DNA of 52,722 nt, taken from contig VEQT01000012.1 of assembly GCA_018883065.1 (NCBI GenBank), positions 1-52,722 of the forward strand, written 5' to 3'. The notes below the pieces were generated by a model, which was given only the letters and a program-made list of their open reading frames with translations, had not been told where the DNA came from and ran no database searches. The DNA comes from Flavobacterium sp. Its GTDB lineage: Bacteria > Bacteroidota > Bacteroidia > Flavobacteriales > Flavobacteriaceae. Position 1 is the stretch's first letter. Each line of letters begins with the position of its first letter. Below are positions 13,990 to 23,268 of the stretch, piece by piece. The translations under genes and the position numbers were made by a program.

Positions 13990-15036
13990 TATAATCAACA
14001 TCGCATCTCCATAGGAGTAAAAACGGTAGCCTTCTTTGATGGCTTCGTCGTAGGCTTGTTTCATCAGGTCGTGACCACAAAAGGCCGAAATCATCATCAA
14101 TAAAGTGGATTTTGGCGTATGGAAATTGGTAATCATGCAATCGGCGATACTAAAATCGTGCGGAGGAAAAATAAATTTATTGGTCCAGCCGGAAAACGGA
14201 TTTAAGGTTCTAGCCGAAGAAACTGAACTTTCTATAGCGCGCATTGAGGTAGTTCCTATAGCACACACGCGTTTTTTGTTGAGTTTAGCTTGGTTTACAA
14301 TATCACAGGCTTTTTCTGAAATAAACAATTCTTCCGAATCCATTTTGTGTTTAGACAAATCTTCAACCTCAACCGGATTAAAGGTACCTAAACCAACATG
14401 TAAAGTAATTTCCGCAAAATTCACACCTTTAATTTCCAATCGCTTCAATAAATGTTTAGAAAAGTGCAAACCGGCAGTTGGTGCCGCTACGGCTCCTTCT
14501 TCTTTGGCATAAATGGTTTGGTAGCGCTCCGCATCTTCTGGAGTTACTTCGCGGTTAATGTATTTTGGAATTGGCGTTTCGCCAAGTTCGGTCAATTTAT
14601 TACGAAATTCATCATACGATCCATCGTACAAAAATCGTAGCGTTCGTCCACGAGAAGTCGTGTTATCAATTACCTCAGCCACCAATGAATCGTCATCGCC
14701 AAAATACAATTTGTTTCCAATTCTAATTTTACGGGCCGGATCAACCAAAACGTCCCAAAGGCGTTGCTCGGCATTCAATTCGCGCAACAAAAACACTTCG
14801 ATACGGGCACCCGTTTTCTCTTTGTTTCCGTATAAACGCGCCGGAAATACTTTAGTGTTGTTCAAGATCATTACATCGCCATCGTCAAAGTAATCAATCA
14901 CGTCTTTGAACATTTTGTGTTCAATGGTTTTGGTGGCTCTGTTAATGACCATTAAACGCGATTCGTCTCGGTTTTCGGTTGGAAATTCGGCTAATAATTC
15001 TTTGGGCAAATTAAAATTGAAGTGCGATAATTTCAT
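13987..15036 (-). CDS. queA: S-adenosylmethionine:tRNA ribosyltransferase-isomerase
   Basis: 349 aa, typical length. Transfers the ribose of SAM to 7-aminomethyl-7-deazaguanine in tRNA to make epoxyqueuosine, the penultimate step of queuosine synthesis. Motifs: N-terminal [32 protein letters not shown], the [13 protein letters not shown] signature, THVGLGTF-like [15 protein letters not shown], and [19 protein letters not shown] near the end. It has its own promoter (15096-15103) and terminator (13955-13989), so it is transcribed separately from the aroA unit upstream. It uses SAM, whose synthesis genes are elsewhere in this window. Confidence 0.95.
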   Translation of the reverse strand: MKLSHFNFNLPKELLAEFPTENRDESRLMVINRATKTIEHKMFKDVIDYFDDGDVMILNNTKVFPARLYGNKEKTGARIEVFLLRELNAEQRLWDVLVDPARKIRIGNKLYFGDDDSLVAEVIDNTTSRGRTLRFLYDGSYDEFRNKLTELGETPIPKYINREVTPEDAERYQTIYAKEEGAVAAPTAGLHFSKHLLKRLEIKGVNFAEITLHVGLGTFNPVEVEDLSKHKMDSEELFISEKACDIVNQAKLNKKRVCAIGTTSMRAIESSVSSARTLNPFSGWTNKFIFPPHDFSIADCMITNFHTPKSTLLMMISAFCGHDLMKQAYDEAIKEGYRFYSYGDAMLII

Positions 15037-15095
15037 AGTCAGTACGTGGTGTTACAAATTACATTTCACCCAAAGGGCTGTTTTACAAAGGAGCG

Positions 15096-15103
15096 CAAAT
15101 ATA
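15096..15103 (-). promoter_or_regulatory. Promoter of queA (-7 and -33)
   Basis: The minus strand has TATATTTG (exact TAnnTTTG) with a TTG at 15127-15125, 21 bp upstream, within the usual range of the Bacteroidota -33/-7 pair. The queA ATG is 59 bp downstream. Confidence 0.6.
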
Positions 15104-15179
15104 CTATCCTGAAATAGGGGATGTCAAGTGTTTTGCCGTTTATTTTCACAAGTGCACTAAATACAATAGCTGCGGCGAT

Positions 15180-16415
15180 TTATTGGCTGCAACTAAACCC
15201 TAATTCGGACAAATGCATCCAAAATTCGGGATAGGATTTAACAACAACACTCGGATTTTCGATTACAATTGGGGTTTTTACGGCCAAACACGCAAATGAT
15301 AAAGCCATACGGTGATCGTTGTACGTAGCGATTTTTACATTCTGATTCAGCTGATCCGGTGCTTGCAAACGCAACGAATTGTCGCTAATTTGTACAGACA
15401 CTCCCAATTTAGTGAGTTCAGTTTGAAGTGCCAGCAAGCGATCAGTTTCTTTGATTTTGAGTGTTTGCAAACCAGTAATTGTTGCCTTACAACCCAAGCC
15501 TGCACAAGTCACCGCGAGGGTTTGCGCCAAATCGGGTTGGTCCACTAAATTAAATGATAGTTCAGACGCTGTTAAAAAATTGACTGCCCGTTCTTTTTTA
15601 ATGATAATCTGATTTCCTACAAAAGTGGTACACACACCAAATACAGCAAACAATTGCGCCACTTGGGCATCGCCTTGACGACTTTGTGCGAAAAATGTGT
15701 GAAGTTCAATTGAAGTTCCAACTGGAGATAGGGCAACTATGGCATAATAATAGGACGCCGACGACCAGTCCGATTCGATGGGCAACAGAACCGGTTTTGC
15801 CTCAGCCAGCGGATGAACATAAATGAGTTGTTCGGTTCTTCTGGTACTTACGCCAACATTGGCCAGTAAATCCAACGTCATGGCAATATAGGGTGCCGAA
15901 ACCGCCTCATTTTCCAAATGCAATTCCAAACCATTGGGCAAGGAAGCGCCAATTAACAACAATGCAGTAACAAATTGGCTACTCTGGTTTGACGAAATAG
16001 CAACCGATTGTTTGGTTAGTTTTTTTCCTTCAATTTGCAAAGGCGGGAAACCTTCTTTTTCTAAATACGTAATGGATGCTCCCAAGTTTTGCAAAGCTTG
16101 AACTAAGGGAGCAATTGGACGTTCATGCAATCGAGTTGAACCTTTTACTATCACCGAAACGCCTTCCCTACTTGCAAAATAGGCCGTTAGAAAACGCAGG
16201 GCTGTGCCAGCATGGTGGCAATCAATTTCTCCTATTGATTGAGCCAAAGCCTTTTGCATTACTTGTACATCGTCGGCAATAGAATGGCCCGAAATGGAAA
16301 TGGTGGGATATAAAGCTTGAAGTATAAGCGCTCTATTGAATTCTGATTTGGAGGCAGACAAATGGAGTGTGCCCAAAAAATGGCCAAATTTTACTCGGCC
16401 GCTTTCTACTCGCAT
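15180..16415 (-). CDS. aroA: 3-phosphoshikimate 1-carboxyvinyltransferase (EPSP synthase)
   Basis: 411 aa, slightly short for the family, as usual in Bacteroidota. Joins shikimate 3-phosphate and PEP in the shikimate pathway. The substrate-binding LHLSASKSEFNRALILQAL motif is at about 17-35 (Lys23), HAGTALRFLTAYFA covers the PEP site, and KIKETDRLLALQTEL and YNDHRMALSFACLA are near the end. Its ATG shares one base with the MazG-like stop (TAATG). It is the last gene of the five-gene unit beginning with the DAHP synthase fusion, so the first and sixth shikimate-pathway steps are co-transcribed. Confidence 0.95.
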   Translation of the reverse strand: MRVESGRVKFGHFLGTLHLSASKSEFNRALILQALYPTISISGHSIADDVQVMQKALAQSIGEIDCHHAGTALRFLTAYFASREGVSVIVKGSTRLHERPIAPLVQALQNLGASITYLEKEGFPPLQIEGKKLTKQSVAISSNQSSQFVTALLLIGASLPNGLELHLENEAVSAPYIAMTLDLLANVGVSTRRTEQLIYVHPLAEAKPVLLPIESDWSSASYYYAIVALSPVGTSIELHTFFAQSRQGDAQVAQLFAVFGVCTTFVGNQIIIKKERAVNFLTASELSFNLVDQPDLAQTLAVTCAGLGCKATITGLQTLKIKETDRLLALQTELTKLGVSVQISDNSLRLQAPDQLNQNVKIATYNDHRMALSFACLAVKTPIVIENPSVVVKSYPEFWMHLSELGFSCSQ

Positions 16416-16744
16416 TACGAACGCAGTTTATCGTTGTGTTGGTGACGGTCGTGGTCGCGTTGGGTTTTCAGATCCAACTTTTTATCAAAGGCCGCTTGCA
16501 AATCAATGCCTGTTTGATTAGCCAAACAAAGCACCACAAAAACCACATCGGCCAATTCTTCACCCAAGTCTTTGTTTTTGTCGGAATCTTTTTCGGATTG
16601 TTCACCGTATCGCCGAGCAATGATTCGGGCTACCTCTCCCACTTCTTCGGTGAGTTGCGCCATGTTTGTGAGTTCGTTAAAATACCGCACTCCATGGTTT
16701 TTAATCCAGTTATCTACTTCGAGTTGGCTGTTTTTTAAGTCCAT
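16415..16744 (-). CDS. MazG-like nucleotide pyrophosphohydrolase
   Basis: 109 aa. All-alpha NTP pyrophosphatase fold with the metal-binding pattern EEVGEVARIIARRYGE, then DLGEELADVVFVVLCLAN, i.e. the paired ExxE and ExxD motifs of the MazG/dUTPase-2 superfamily. It would hydrolyse nucleoside triphosphates, perhaps non-canonical or stress-induced ones. It overlaps dtd upstream and aroA downstream by one base each (TAATG), so translation is probably coupled across all three. The C-terminus is rich in Asp/Arg/His (RDHDRHQHND). Confidence 0.88.
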   Translation of the reverse strand: MDLKNSQLEVDNWIKNHGVRYFNELTNMAQLTEEVGEVARIIARRYGEQSEKDSDKNKDLGEELADVVFVVLCLANQTGIDLQAAFDKKLDLKTQRDHDRHQHNDKLRS

Positions 16745-17196
16745 TAGATTTTATTTTTAGAATCAATGAGTATCGTAACCGGGCCGTCATTTACCAATGA
16801 CACTTGCATGTCGGCACCAAACTGGCCGGTTTGTATGGGTTTTTGCAGAGCACTTTCAAATGCGTGCAAAGCACTTTCATATAGCGGAATAGCAAATTCT
16901 GGCTTAGCAGCTTGTATATAGGAAGGCCGATTTCCTTTTTTGGTCGAGGCATGCAAGGTAAACTGACTTACTACCAAAAGCGATCCACCGGTTTCGAGTA
17001 ACGAACAATTCATCACCCCGTTTTCATCAGCAAAAATACGTAGATTCACGGTTTTTGAAACTACCCATTCAATGTCTTCTTGGGTATCGGCAGCTTCAAA
17101 ACCAACCAACACGAGCAAGCCTTGTTCAATTTTACCCACCACTTGTTTTGCAATTTCTACTTGGGCCGAACGGACGCGTTGTATCACTACTTTCAT
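16744..17196 (-). CDS. dtd: D-aminoacyl-tRNA deacylase
   Basis: 150 aa, typical length. Removes D-amino acids and glycine mischarged on tRNA. The two active-site motifs are present: SQFTLHA (residues about 77-83) and KKGNRPSYIQAAKPE (the NxPS-type Gly-cisPro region). The start MKVVIQRVRSAQVEI is the usual DTD N-terminus. It lies 3 bp after rsgA and overlaps the MazG-like gene by one base. Confidence 0.95.
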   Translation of the reverse strand: MKVVIQRVRSAQVEIAKQVVGKIEQGLLVLVGFEAADTQEDIEWVVSKTVNLRIFADENGVMNCSLLETGGSLLVVSQFTLHASTKKGNRPSYIQAAKPEFAIPLYESALHAFESALQKPIQTGQFGADMQVSLVNDGPVTILIDSKNKI

Positions 17197-17199
17197 AAC

Positions 17200-18195
17200 C
17201 TAAGATTTACGGGTTGCATCACTGGCAGCTCGATCGTCGCTGTAGCTATCGGTGCGATAATGTTCGTCATCTCCTTCGAGCATTTGCAAATACGAACGGT
17301 AACGCGACCAAGCAATTTCGTCGTTTTCGAGCGCAGCTTTTACCGCACAATGCGGTTCTTCTTTGTGCAGGCAATTGTGGAATTTACAGTCAGATTTGCG
17401 TTGAAAAAACTCGGGGAAATAGCCCCCAATTTCGGAGGGCTGCATGTCTACTATTCCAAATCCCTTGATGCCCGGCGTATCAATTATTTTGGCATCAAAC
17501 GACAAATCATACATTTCGGCAAAAGTAGTGGTGTGCTGCCCTTGTTGGCTTTGCTCAGAAATCTCGGTAGTTTTAAGATGCAGTTTGGGTTCGAGGGCAT
17601 TGACCAAAGTTGATTTACCCACACCCGAATGTCCCGAGAACATACTCACTTTGCCCAGCATCAATTCTTTTAACTGCTCCAACCCCTTTTGTTGGGTAGA
17701 GGAAACGCGCAAACAGGTATACCCAATTTCTTGGTAAATGTGTTGCAAATACAATTGCTCGTCTAGCGTGGTATCGTCGAGTGTATCAATTTTATTAAAC
17801 ACCAATACTGCCGGAATAGCATAGGCCTCGGCCGTAGCCAAAAACCGATCAATAAACGATGTGGTGGTGGGTGGATTAGAAATGGTAATTAATAAAAATA
17901 CCTGATCTATATTGGATGCGATAATGTGAAGTTGTTTGGACAAATTCACCGACTTGCGCACAATATAATTTTTGCGTTCATGAATATGGTAAATGGTACC
18001 GGTAGTAGCATCAGAAGTGATTTCTAACTCATAATCGACTAGATCACCCACCGCAATTGGATTGGTACTTTTAATACCCTTCATGCGGAATTTCCCTTTC
18101 ATACGGCATTCCAAGAAATCGCCTTGTTCAGTTTTTACCGTGTACCAACTGCCCGTCGATTTGTATACAATTCCTTTCATCTTAGCCAATTGCAT
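17200..18195 (-). CDS. rsgA: Ribosome small-subunit GTPase RsgA
   Basis: 331 aa from an ATG that overlaps the DAHP-fusion stop (TAATG); an in-frame ATG at 18180 (MKGIVYKSTGSWYTVK) is the more usual family N-terminus and may be the true start. Circularly permuted GTPase for late 30S maturation: OB-fold N-terminus, G4 motif FNKID, P-loop GHSGVGKST, G3 motif DTPG, and the C-terminal zinc site CKFHNCLHKEEPHC. A Ser/Asp-rich C-terminal tail follows. Motif order is the expected permuted one. Confidence 0.95.
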   Translation of the reverse strand: MQLAKMKGIVYKSTGSWYTVKTEQGDFLECRMKGKFRMKGIKSTNPIAVGDLVDYELEITSDATTGTIYHIHERKNYIVRKSVNLSKQLHIIASNIDQVFLLITISNPPTTTSFIDRFLATAEAYAIPAVLVFNKIDTLDDTTLDEQLYLQHIYQEIGYTCLRVSSTQQKGLEQLKELMLGKVSMFSGHSGVGKSTLVNALEPKLHLKTTEISEQSQQGQHTTTFAEMYDLSFDAKIIDTPGIKGFGIVDMQPSEIGGYFPEFFQRKSDCKFHNCLHKEEPHCAVKAALENDEIAWSRYRSYLQMLEGDDEHYRTDSYSDDRAASDATRKS

Positions 18196-19286
18196 TAGGA
18201 TTCTGGATTATAAATTACCTGTTCTTGGTGGTGAATACTTTCCTGGTGAATGGCTTGAAATAGGCGCAAGATAAATTCTTGGCTCAAGTCTTTTTCATGA
18301 CCGGCCTGTATCATTTTTTCGAGCAAGGTATTCCAACGGTCTTGTTGGAGTACGGCTACGTTATTTTCTTTTTTTAACACGCCAATTTCACTCGCGATTT
18401 GCATGCGATTCCCCAAAATATCGAGCAATTTTACATCATAGGCGTCAATGTGTAAACGCAAATTGCGCAAGGCTGCTTGGTAGGCTTCGGCCGAATCTGT
18501 TTTTTTGGGTATACGCAAATCGGCCAATAATTCAATAAGACGTTCGGGTGTAATTTGCTGAGCGGAATCACTCCAAGCCTCATCGGGTGAACAATGGGTC
18601 TCGATCATGAGACCTTGGTAATTTAAGTCGAGGGCCTGTTGGGCCACTTCTTGCAATAAATCGCGCTTGCCTGCAATATGTGACGGATCGCAAAACAAGG
18701 GCAGTGTAGGAAATTTGCGTTGCAATTCGATGGCGATTTGCCATTCGGGCAGGTTACGGTATCTTGATTTGTCATAGGTAGAAAACCCACGGTGTACAGC
18801 TCCAATATTTTTAATTCCAGCTTGTATAAGTCGCTCAATCGCACCAATCCATAGAGACAAATCGGGATTAACTGGGTTTTTTACCAGAACAATTTTATCG
18901 GTGTTTTGGAGCACATCGGCTATTTCTTGTACCGCAAATGGATTTACCGTGGTGCGGGCGCCGATCCACAATACATCCACGTCGTGTGCCAAAGCAGCTT
19001 TTACATGTGTCGCATTGGCCACTTCAACTGCTGTGAGCATGCCGGTTTCGGCTTTCACTTTTTGCAACCAAGGCAATGCTACTGAACCTAACCCTTCAAA
19101 TCCGCCAGGCCGTGTACGGGGTTTCCAAATACCGGCACGGAAAATGCGTGCGTTTGCGGCATGGACACCTTTGGCTGTAGCCATGAGCTGTTCTTCGGTT
19201 TCAGCACTGCATGGTCCAGCAATTAAATAGGGTTGATTTCCCTGAAATTCCTGTAGCCATGCGCCCCAATTTGTGTTGCTTATCAT
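18195..19286 (-). CDS. DAHP synthase / type II chorismate mutase fusion
   Basis: 363 aa from the ATG at 19286; the frame is open to 19394 but those 36 residues do not resemble the family. Residues 1-265 are a KDSA-like DAHP synthase: YLIAGPCSAETEEQ, FRAGIWKPRTRPGGFEGLG, VLWIGARTTVNPF, VHRGFSTYDKS, and LFCDPSHIAGKRDLL. Residues about 275-363 are an AroQ chorismate mutase (VKLLDILGNRMQIASEIGVL). It makes DAHP from PEP and erythrose 4-phosphate and also converts chorismate to prephenate. The mutase domain often acts as the feedback sensor for the synthase. It is the first gene of the unit ending in aroA. Confidence 0.92.
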   Translation of the reverse strand: MISNTNWGAWLQEFQGNQPYLIAGPCSAETEEQLMATAKGVHAANARIFRAGIWKPRTRPGGFEGLGSVALPWLQKVKAETGMLTAVEVANATHVKAALAHDVDVLWIGARTTVNPFAVQEIADVLQNTDKIVLVKNPVNPDLSLWIGAIERLIQAGIKNIGAVHRGFSTYDKSRYRNLPEWQIAIELQRKFPTLPLFCDPSHIAGKRDLLQEVAQQALDLNYQGLMIETHCSPDEAWSDSAQQITPERLIELLADLRIPKKTDSAEAYQAALRNLRLHIDAYDVKLLDILGNRMQIASEIGVLKKENNVAVLQQDRWNTLLEKMIQAGHEKDLSQEFILRLFQAIHQESIHHQEQVIYNPES

Positions 19287-19424
19287 CGTGTAAATTCTGC
19301 CGTAAAAATAATTCCTTTTTGTGATATAAAGACCATCAGCACCTTCTATTTGCAATACGTTTTGGTTTAAAAAATTGAACTTGAAAAAAACCATTCGACC
19401 TCTTTTTGAAAGAGAACAATTGGT

Positions 19425-19432
19425 TACTTTTG
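19425..19432 (+). promoter_or_regulatory. Candidate -7 promoter element for gldA
   Basis: TACTTTTG is an exact TAnnTTTG, with TTTG at 19405-19408, 16 bp upstream (slightly short). The element ends 15 bp before the gldA ATG at 19448. It supports this ATG over the upstream in-frame codon at 19406. Confidence 0.5.
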
Positions 19433-19447
19433 TTCGAAATCTTTGTT

Positions 19448-20347
19448 ATGTCTATTGAAGTTCAACACATCTCCAAAAATTACGGCACGCAAAAAGCCCT
19501 AAACAACCTTTCCTTTCGCATCGAAAAAGGAGAAATTGTAGGTTTCTTAGGACCAAATGGTGCCGGAAAATCTACCCTGATGAAAATCTTAACCACCTAC
19601 TTGGCTGCCGATGAAGGCACCGCTTGGGTGAATGGATTTGATGTGGCAACCCAACAACTACAGGTACAACAATCAATTGGATATTTGCCCGAGCACAACC
19701 CCTTGTATCTGGACTTGTATGTTCGTGAATATTTGGCCTTTGAAGCCGATGTCTATAAAGTGGATAAAAATCGAATTACTGCGGTAATCGAACTAACAGG
19801 ACTTCAGAAAGAAGCCCACAAAAAAATTGGACAGTTATCCAAAGGCTATCGCCAACGGGTGGGATTGGCCAGCGCCTTGTTGCACGATCCCGAAGTTCTC
19901 ATTTTGGATGAGCCCACTACGGGCTTAGATCCGAATCAGTTGGTTGACATTCGCGCAGTGATTAAAGCGGTTGGAAAAAACAAAACAGTATTGTTGTCTA
20001 CTCACATCATGCAAGAAGTAGAGGCGCTTTGCGATCGGGTAATCATCATTAACGAAGGAGAATTGGTTACCGATAAAAAAATGGAAGCCGTTATACCCTC
20101 GCAAAAGAAACAACTACTCGAAGTAGAATTTGATGTTGTTGTTGCTGCAGAGTTGTTGTTGGATTTACCCAATCTAATTTCTTCCAAAAACACAGGTGGA
20201 AATTGTTGGGAATTACTTTTTTCAAGTGAGACAGACGCCCGAACAACTGTATTTGATTTTGCTCAGACCAACGGGTTCAAAACGCTGCAATTGAATCAGA
20301 AAAACAAAAACTTAGAAACGGTATTTCAGGAATTGACCCAAAAGTAA
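19448..20347 (+). CDS. gldA: Gliding motility ABC transporter ATPase GldA
   Basis: 299 aa from the ATG at 19448, matching the about 300-aa GldA of gliding Flavobacteria. ABC ATPase of the GldA-GldF-GldG transporter needed for gliding. Motifs: Walker A GPNGAGKST, YLPEHNPLYLDLYVREYL after the Q-loop, signature LSKGYRQR, Walker B VLILDEPTTGLDPNQ, and switch His in LLSTHIMQEVE. The C-terminal extension (about 225-299) is usual for GldA. An upstream in-frame codon at 19406 would add residues before the promoter and is not used. gldF and gldG are not in this window, as in F. johnsoniae where gldA is unlinked. It is divergent from the DAHP fusion and converges on the DUF2807 gene. Confidence 0.9.
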   Translation: MSIEVQHISKNYGTQKALNNLSFRIEKGEIVGFLGPNGAGKSTLMKILTTYLAADEGTAWVNGFDVATQQLQVQQSIGYLPEHNPLYLDLYVREYLAFEADVYKVDKNRITAVIELTGLQKEAHKKIGQLSKGYRQRVGLASALLHDPEVLILDEPTTGLDPNQLVDIRAVIKAVGKNKTVLLSTHIMQEVEALCDRVIIINEGELVTDKKMEAVIPSQKKQLLEVEFDVVVAAELLLDLPNLISSKNTGGNCWELLFSSETDARTTVFDFAQTNGFKTLQLNQKNKNLETVFQELTQK

Positions 20348-20355
20348 ATTTTGAG

Positions 20356-21123
20356 TTAGTTGAAGAACAGTCTCCCGCGGTAAAATTCTTGAACATTTAC
20401 TAGAGGTGGGCGATTGCTGCAATAAATGTTCCCCAAATTATAAATAGACCCTGTAATGGATTCCAACGGATGTAAATACAGATCGTTAGAACCACGATGG
20501 TATACGTTAATTGCATTGGCAGCCAACTCTTGGCCGTAAAAAATTCCGCCCCACTCATAAAAATTCACCCATAAATTTTGTACAGAGCCGCGAATATAAT
20601 AGCGAGCTAGGTCATTGTTTTCTATGGTTAGGTTGGGACAATTTACCTCTAATTTAAAATCACCATTTCCCACACCTTGATAGCCATCAAGTATATCCAT
20701 TGCATACAAGCGCAAATGCGGAAACGACAACACGCCAGCGGAGGTAATTTCAAGCTCTGTTTTAGAATGAATGTGAGTGAGGTTTGGTGCCGTAACATAG
20801 ACCGTGGTTTGGCCGTATTCACGGGTCCAATTGCAGGACGTATTATCCTTTAAGCTAAGCATTTGATTTTCTATGCTAACTTGTATATCGTTTACTAAAT
20901 TTTGGCCCGCTTTTACTGTCACACTATACTCAGTACCTTGTGCCACCACCAAGGCAATGCCTCTGTTGACAATTATTTTTGAAAACGTCTGCCCTTGTAA
21001 ATCAACCGACTTTGTAGCTATTGCTCCCGATGATTTTACACAATCGTCAAGACCCGAACAAGCTGTAGCAAGAAACAGCAAAGCAGATGTGCAAATGGAA
21101 ACTAAATACTGTAGTGCTTTCAT
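20356..21123 (-). CDS. DUF2807 (GIN-domain) lipoprotein
   Basis: 255 aa from the ATG at 21123; the upstream codons reaching 21177 overlap the preceding gene and precede the signal peptide. Lipobox LATAC places the lipid Cys at residue 22. The rest is a right-handed beta-helix-like protein of the putative auto-transporter adhesin head (DUF2807) type: FSKIIVNRGIALVVAQG, then repeated short strands (LTIENNDLARYYIRGS, NAINVYHRGSNDLYLH). The family is abundant in Bacteroidota and of unknown function. It starts 4 bp after the PagL-like gene, so the two are likely co-transcribed. Confidence 0.85.
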   Translation of the reverse strand: MKALQYLVSICTSALLFLATACSGLDDCVKSSGAIATKSVDLQGQTFSKIIVNRGIALVVAQGTEYSVTVKAGQNLVNDIQVSIENQMLSLKDNTSCNWTREYGQTTVYVTAPNLTHIHSKTELEITSAGVLSFPHLRLYAMDILDGYQGVGNGDFKLEVNCPNLTIENNDLARYYIRGSVQNLWVNFYEWGGIFYGQELAANAINVYHRGSNDLYLHPLESITGSIYNLGNIYCSNRPPLVNVQEFYRGRLFFN

Positions 21124-21127
21124 GTTG

Positions 21128-22219
21128 TTATAATCTAACGCCCAAGGCAAATTCGGTAGCTTCGGCCATAAATCCATGTGTTTTTACGCCAACTCCTGTA
21201 AAAATATTTTTGGTGATATAGTACTTAATTCCCAACCGATCATACACCGCAATATCCATTTTAAACGGCTGATACACATAATAACCCAGCTGTGCTTCGA
21301 GCGACAAGCGGTTGATAAATAGTTCATAGCCAGCAAACACACCTACGCGCCTGTAATCGGTGGTTGGATCAAGTTGAAGTTCAGGAAACGCAATAGATTT
21401 GTAACGAATGTACTCCTGATTTGAAGTGGTAAAAAATACTTCGGCACCAGCTTGTATGGCACTTTTTCTACTTATTCGTTTGTCTACAAATCCACTCAAA
21501 TGATAAAATGGCTTTTGTCCACTTCCTATGGTTGGGCTTTCGTTGAGTCCACTTCGCATCACAATAGTGTACTTCAAGGGTTCGGTATAGGTTGTTTTAA
21601 TTGAGTCATGAGCCATAGGCAAGACAGTGGGATTAAAATCATAATGCACCCCAACTGTAATGCCATAGGTATTTACTCCGCTATTGGGTGATTTAAAACG
21701 CCCATTGGAATAATGTGTAAAAAATAGTCCTAAATCAACCCCAAAATTATCAATTACGCGGTCGCGGGTGTAGCCAAGAACAAAATTAGTATTGCCCATA
21801 AAACGGGAACCAAATGCACGGTTCTTGCTATTGGTTACTCGATCATAGGGATTGGTAGTCATGGCCAATCCTTGTGCAATTTTCAAACTTAAGTGTCGAT
21901 TGGCAAAGTAAAACTTATAAAAACCTCCTGCGGCTGAGCTGTATCCCAATATTGGATTTTTGAAATCTTGATACACAAAATAAATGCCATAATCAGGAAA
22001 ATTATAGGCTTTTTCCCATTCGTGTTGCCCGGTTGATTTGTGTGCATAACTCAACATGAATCCTTCGGGATGTCCGGTTATAAACTGAACCATATAGGGT
22101 GAGTGAAGTAGTACATTGCCACGAAGTAGAGTGGTTTCGAGTGCAAAAGGCTTTGACTCCTTTTGTGTCCAACCCGCTATACACAACAGACAAAAAATAC
22201 TGACACAAAGGGATTTCAT
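21128..22219 (-). CDS. Acyloxyacyl hydrolase / PagL-like lipid A deacylase
   Basis: 363 aa from the ATG at 22219; a TTG-initiated extension to 22237 is unlikely. Signal peptide 1-18 (ending AGWTQ). The C-terminal two thirds form an outer-membrane beta-barrel, and the FFTHYSNGRFKSPNSGVNTY segment carries the His-Ser pair of the PagL/acyloxyacyl hydrolase family. Known members remove the 3-position acyl chain from lipid A. Most of the barrel and signal features are visible; the substrate is inferred from the family. It has a TAnnTTTG element (22235-22242) and is followed at 4 bp by the DUF2807 lipoprotein. Confidence 0.82.
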   Translation of the reverse strand: MKSLCVSIFCLLCIAGWTQKESKPFALETTLLRGNVLLHSPYMVQFITGHPEGFMLSYAHKSTGQHEWEKAYNFPDYGIYFVYQDFKNPILGYSSAAGGFYKFYFANRHLSLKIAQGLAMTTNPYDRVTNSKNRAFGSRFMGNTNFVLGYTRDRVIDNFGVDLGLFFTHYSNGRFKSPNSGVNTYGITVGVHYDFNPTVLPMAHDSIKTTYTEPLKYTIVMRSGLNESPTIGSGQKPFYHLSGFVDKRISRKSAIQAGAEVFFTTSNQEYIRYKSIAFPELQLDPTTDYRRVGVFAGYELFINRLSLEAQLGYYVYQPFKMDIAVYDRLGIKYYITKNIFTGVGVKTHGFMAEATEFALGVRL

Positions 22220-22234
22220 GACCTTAATTTGGCG

Positions 22235-22242
22235 CAAATATA
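22235..22242 (-). promoter_or_regulatory. Candidate -7 promoter element for the PagL-like gene
   Basis: The minus strand reads TATATTTG (exact TAnnTTTG), 15 bp upstream of the ATG at 22219. No -33 element at the right spacing (nearest TTG is 26 bp away). The element lies next to the metF stop codon. Confidence 0.45.
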
Positions 22243-22251
22243 TTCTATTTT

Positions 22252-23208
22252 TTAGAAAATAGCTTGGGCAATTTGTTTGATGTTATCGGCTTTACCCATG
22301 GAATAATAATGCAAAACTGGACAACCTGAAGCCACTAATTCTTTGCTCTGCGCTACACACCACTCGATTCCAATCTCGCGAATTGCTTCGTTGTCTTTGG
22401 CCTTTACTACGGCCATCACCAAATCATCGGGAATATCTACACTAAAACGCAACGGAATTTGATTGAGTTGTTTTTTAGTAGCCAATGGTTTTAAACCTGG
22501 AATAATGGGAACCGTGATTCCTGCCTTTCGGCATTTTGCTACAAAATCAAAGTACTTTTGGTTGTCAAAAAAGAGTTGTGTAACAATATAATCAGCACCA
22601 TTTTGTATTTTTTGTTTTAAAAAATGAATATCACTATCAAAACTTGGGGCTTCCATGTGCTTTTCTGGATACCCAGCAACGCCTATACAAAAATCGGTTT
22701 GTGCCGAATTTTTTAAATCATCATCCAAGTAAACACCTTGGTTTAGTTTACTGATTTGGGTTACTAATTCACTGGCATAGGCATTCCCCTCCTTTTCGGG
22801 AATAAAATAGGTTTCATTTTTTAGCGCATCTCCCCGCAAAGCCACAACGTTGTTGATTCCTAAAAAATCCAAATCAATCAATAAATTTTCTGTCTCTTCT
22901 CGTGTAAAACCACCACACAAAACATGTGGAACAGCATCTACATTATATCTATTTTGAATAGCTGAACAGATACCCACTGTACCGGGTCTTTTTTTTACGA
23001 TTTTCTTTTCCAATAAACCATTGGGCAGTTCTTTGTATTGGTATTCCTCACGGTGATACGTAACATCTATAAACTTTGGCTTAAACTCCATCAATGGATC
23101 AATACTATCAAATATAGACTGGATATTTTGGCCTTTTAATGGCGGTAAAATTTCAAAGGAAAATAAGGGTTTCCCTTTTGCATTTTCGATGTGTTGAATT
23201 ACTTTCAT
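22252..23208 (-). CDS. metF: Methylenetetrahydrofolate reductase
   Basis: 318 aa. FAD-dependent reduction of 5,10-methylene-THF to 5-methyl-THF, which methionine synthase then uses. Motifs: FSFEILPPLKGQNIQSIF, VTYHREEY, LCGGFTREETENLL, NVVALRGD (THF/FAD-binding), VAGYPEKHMEAPS, and QLFFDNQKYFDFV. It is the last gene of the SAM-I-controlled operon metH N-part - metH C-part - metF, with a 60-bp gap to metH that holds a 7-bp micro-array. Length is normal. Confidence 0.95.
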   Translation of the reverse strand: MKVIQHIENAKGKPLFSFEILPPLKGQNIQSIFDSIDPLMEFKPKFIDVTYHREEYQYKELPNGLLEKKIVKKRPGTVGICSAIQNRYNVDAVPHVLCGGFTREETENLLIDLDFLGINNVVALRGDALKNETYFIPEKEGNAYASELVTQISKLNQGVYLDDDLKNSAQTDFCIGVAGYPEKHMEAPSFDSDIHFLKQKIQNGADYIVTQLFFDNQKYFDFVAKCRKAGITVPIIPGLKPLATKKQLNQIPLRFSVDIPDDLVMAVVKAKDNEAIREIGIEWCVAQSKELVASGCPVLHYYSMGKADNIKQIAQAIF

Positions 23209-23242
23209 TTGTAGTGTTCTGATTTATTCTTTAAATTTTCAA

Positions 23243-23264
23243 CTTGAAACCTGAAACTTGAAAC
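23243..23264. repeat. 7-bp micro-array between metH and metF
   Basis: Three consecutive units CTTGAAA, CCTGAAA, CTTGAAA, then one C, inside the 60-bp metF-metH gap. The same period, with other units, recurs inside metH (23886-23906) and at the metH junction (25976-26003). Confidence 0.85.
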
Positions 23265-23268
23265 AAAT